64,000 nucleotides of DNA from Paenibacillus oceani (GTDB taxonomy: Bacteria; Bacillota; Bacilli; Paenibacillales; NBRC-103111): assembly GCF_014705615.1 (NCBI RefSeq), contig NZ_JACXJA010000003.1, positions 248,001 through 312,000 on the forward strand. The letters run 5' to 3'. Positions 62,065 to 64,000 of the stretch are shown here, in pieces. Every line of letters begins with the position of its first letter. Within the stretch, counting starts at the first letter, position 1. The notes below the pieces were generated by a model. That model saw only the letters and a list, made by a program, of their open reading frames with translations. It was not told the origin of the DNA and did no database searches. A program made the translations under genes and the position numbers.

Positions 62065-63228
62065 GTGAGCGAACGGCAATCCGGTTTGCGCTTCGATATT
62101 TATGAACGCGTTCATCTGCCGGACGAAGTACCTGCCATCCATGAACTGGATGAGGTCGAATTGACTCCGCAAATCCAGGTCGCAATAGAAGGCGATCAGG
62201 CTGTTGTAAGAGGATGCTTGCTCTTGACCGGTTCCTACTCGGGACAAGCGGGAGCGGAGACCCGGAACGGGGTGGCTCTTGAGCATACGATCCCGGTGGA
62301 GATTACGCTTCCGGTCAGCCGGATTCGGAGTGTGGAGGACATTTCCGTCTCGATCGATAATTTCGACGTCGACTTGTTAGCCCCGAACAGTCTGAACGTA
62401 ACGGGCGTACTGTCGTTAAACGGAATCGAGATGGTGTCCGGCGATGCGGATACGTGGAGAGAGGAGGAAGAGGTCGTATTTATCCACGAAAATGAAAGGC
62501 CGGACGAGTCGTCCGAGTACGGCGAGTTGGAGCTGCCCTCCAAAGTCGACAGCCCGCCGGTCTCGCATGCGATTCCCGATATACCGGCGGCTCCCGTATT
62601 TGCTGCGGTGCCTCCGCCGAATTCCGGGGAAGCGGAGCAGCCCGAGAGCCCGGCCGCCGAAGCGACGGTCCGCCGCGATCAACTGCCGGATGATACGTAC
62701 GACGATTACGAGGCGCTTGAGCAGTATGACGACGCATCAGCATCGGCACCGGCACCTTCGGACGAAGAGGAAGAAGCGGTGGAAGCATCGGCTCCGGAAG
62801 ATAAGGAGTTGAAGATCGCGTTTGGCAGCAAAAAAGGCGAAGCCGGCCCGTCAATCGATCTGAAGTCGTATGCCGGCAAAAGCGACGATTACCGGAGGAC
62901 CGGAGCTCCGCCCGCTCAGGAGCAGGCCGCGGCGCCGAGCGCGACAAGCTCGCTGTTCCGCAACGGCCGAAGCTTCCGCAGCGAGCCGGAGCCGATCCCG
63001 GAACCGGTGCCGGAATCGGGCGCAGCCGATGTGCTTGAATGGAAAAATCTGTTCCTTTCCTCCAGCGAGGAGCAGCAGTTCCGCAAGGTGCGGCTCTGTA
63101 TCGTACATAAAGACGACACGGTGGAGTCGATCGCCAAAAAGTACGATCGCAAGCCGCAGGAAATCCGGTTGTACAACAGCTTGAGCGATCAGGAAGTGAC
63201 GGAAGGCCAAGTGATTTATATCCCCTGA
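62065..63228 (+). CDS. spoVID: Stage VI sporulation protein D, SpoVID-like, with C-terminal LysM, 387 aa
   Basis: The N-terminal domain (SGLRFDIYERVHLPDEVPAI, then beta-rich text to about residue 130) matches SpoVID, which encases the forespore in coat. A long acidic, low-complexity middle (residues 140-320) follows. The last 45 residues are a LysM module (LCIVHKDDTVESIAKKYDRK), as in B. subtilis SpoVID. GTG 62065 has AGGGAGGAG upstream. In B. subtilis spoVID also lies next to hemL. Expected expression is in the mother cell. Confidence 0.88.
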   Translation: MSERQSGLRFDIYERVHLPDEVPAIHELDEVELTPQIQVAIEGDQAVVRGCLLLTGSYSGQAGAETRNGVALEHTIPVEITLPVSRIRSVEDISVSIDNFDVDLLAPNSLNVTGVLSLNGIEMVSGDADTWREEEEVVFIHENERPDESSEYGELELPSKVDSPPVSHAIPDIPAAPVFAAVPPPNSGEAEQPESPAAEATVRRDQLPDDTYDDYEALEQYDDASASAPAPSDEEEEAVEASAPEDKELKIAFGSKKGEAGPSIDLKSYAGKSDDYRRTGAPPAQEQAAAPSATSSLFRNGRSFRSEPEPIPEPVPESGAADVLEWKNLFLSSSEEQQFRKVRLCIVHKDDTVESIAKKYDRKPQEIRLYNSLSDQEVTEGQVIYIP

Positions 63229-63250
63229 CGAGGGGCAACCGGCAATAGCA

Positions 63251-63299
63251 AATAAAGCGTCCCACGGTCCGCTTGGCGGCACCGGAGGGACGCTTTATT
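63251..63299. terminator. Terminator after spoVID
   Basis: AATAAAGCGTCCC and GGGACGCTTTATT pair perfectly over 13 bases around a 23-base loop; usable in both directions. Confidence 0.8.
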
Positions 63300-63448
63300 A
63301 TAGGCAAGCGCACGTGCGCGGCGGGAAACGGATCGACCTTGCGCAAGCAAGGCCGGAGTTCATCGGATCACTTCGTATGCATGCCAATCCCAATGTTAAT
63401 GCCAATTGCCGGAGCACGATAATGATCAAGCGACCGCACCCTGGAGGC

Positions 63449-63613
63449 TCAATACACGTTAAGCAGAAAACCGAGATAAATCATAAACAAGGCGAACAAA
63501 ATAAAGACGTCGAGTCCGGTCGGCAGCAGCAACGTCCGCACGAACTGAACGCAAATAAGCGGAAAAATAACCCCTTTTACAGAATAACGGATTTTCCACC
63601 ACCATTTATCCAT
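63449..63613 (-). CDS. Small membrane protein, 54 aa
   Basis: ATG at 63613 (minus strand) has GGGGTGA seven bases upstream. The product begins MDKWWWKIRYSVKG, followed by two hydrophobic stretches (VIFPLICVQFVRTLLLP and LDVFILFALFMIYLGFLL), a helical hairpin. Base composition and positive-inside residues are right for a real protein. I do not recognise the family. It is convergent with spoVID. Confidence 0.55.
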   Translation of the reverse strand: MDKWWWKIRYSVKGVIFPLICVQFVRTLLLPTGLDVFILFALFMIYLGFLLNVY

Positions 63614-63942
63614 CGATGCTTCACCCCGATTTCCTCATTCTTGCGCATACAAGCGAACGATCTGGTCCGATACAGAAGAAGCCGCCGGCCCAAAGACCTC
63701 TCCCGGTGCAAGTAAGACCGCTGTGCGGGAGGCAGGCTTTTCTTGCGAGCAGAAAGTGTTCGGCAGTGCCGAAACCCCATTCTTTCTTCGCTCCTAAAAT
63801 ATGTCGGTTCGCCCGAATTGCTCCTTATTCCAGTGTATGAACCCTCGTCCGTTGGTTATGCTGATGCTATACCGTTATATTTCGCCGGACCGGATGCCGG
63901 AGTTAGGGGCGATGGGAAATCCCGGAAGCGGAGGAGAAGGCT

Positions 63943-64000
63943 GTGGTTTCGGAGATCCGGTTGATGGAACAGGCGGTCTGGATTACGCTGCTGATCGTCC
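63943..64000 (+). CDS. Possible start of a membrane protein gene, truncated by the window edge
   Basis: GGAGGAGAAGG lies just before GTG 63943. The visible residues (VVSEIRLMEQAVWITLLIV) become hydrophobic at once. Only 19 codons are seen. In B. subtilis the gene beside spoVID is ysxE, which these residues do not resemble. The preceding 330 bases (63614-63942) hold no gene I can support. Confidence 0.35.
   Translation, partial: MVSEIRLMEQAVWITLLIV

Overview
The window is GC-rich, densely coded chromosomal DNA from an endospore-forming Firmicute, most likely Paenibacillus or a close relative in Paenibacillaceae. Support comes from gene order and content. The run ysoA-like, tig, clpX, lonB, lon, ysxC, hemA, hemX, hemC, hemD, hemB ... 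hemL, spoVID matches the Bacillus subtilis ysoA-to-spoVID region. gerM, rph and rdgB are adjacent as in bacilli. Sporulation genes (gerM, spoVID, a CwlD-like amidase) are present. Lipoprotein-type sugar ABC transporters with AraC sensor regulators, and several families of short intergenic repeats, are typical of paenibacilli.

Layout. 1-4.4 kb: tail of a Gfo/Idh/MocA dehydrogenase, then a deacetylase/methyltransferase/metallo-hydrolase cluster and a DODA-type dioxygenase behind a promoter with a perfect palindrome. 4.5-8.1 kb: YutG/PgpA-like protein, a MITE-like insertion, gerM, rph, rdgB. 8.1-12.5 kb: a decayed accessory stretch with a dispersed repeat, a 9-bp minisatellite, a twice-frameshifted DHDPS-family gene, a YolD-like gene in AT-richer DNA and a frameshifted IclR regulator. 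12.8-20.8 kb: a carbohydrate-use module (two permeases, solute-binding lipoprotein, Tat-exported beta-helix protein, membrane AraC regulator). 20.9-29.2 kb: asparagine synthetase, an RND exporter, a lipoprotein remnant, small and membrane proteins. 29.6-30.3 kb: tRNA-Gly and tRNA-Arg, a group II intron fragment and repeat copy B. 30.4-42.1 kb: the proteostasis block (ysoA-like, tig, clpP, clpX, ispG, CwlD-like amidase, lonB, lon, ysxC). 42.5-45.6 kb: small conserved genes and speD with a structured leader. 45.8-59.6 kb: tetrapyrrole synthesis in two blocks, hemA-hemX-met8-hemC-cobA/hemD-hemB and hemE-hemH-hemY-hemL, separated by a repeat-rich 2.3 kb containing a stress-protein gene. 59.6-64 kb: phosphodiester glycosidase-family protein, spoVID and small membrane proteins.

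Together the heme genes cover glutamyl-tRNA to coproheme precursors, with a siroheme branch (met8 plus the cobA-hemD fusion) built into the first block. The proteostasis block supplies the ribosome-associated chaperone and three AAA+ protease systems.

The least explained material is non-coding: (i) a roughly 200-bp dispersed repeat present three times, made of regularly spaced mini-hairpins; (ii) 39-40-bp tandem hairpin repeats at two loci, one abutting the lonB ribosome binding site; (iii) a speD leader in which one segment can pair either upstream or with the Shine-Dalgarno region; (iv) a MITE with a perfect 9-bp target duplication upstream of gerM. No CRISPR array, prophage, intact transposase or recognisable defence system was seen. 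All functional names are by family recognition from sequence alone; no database search was run.
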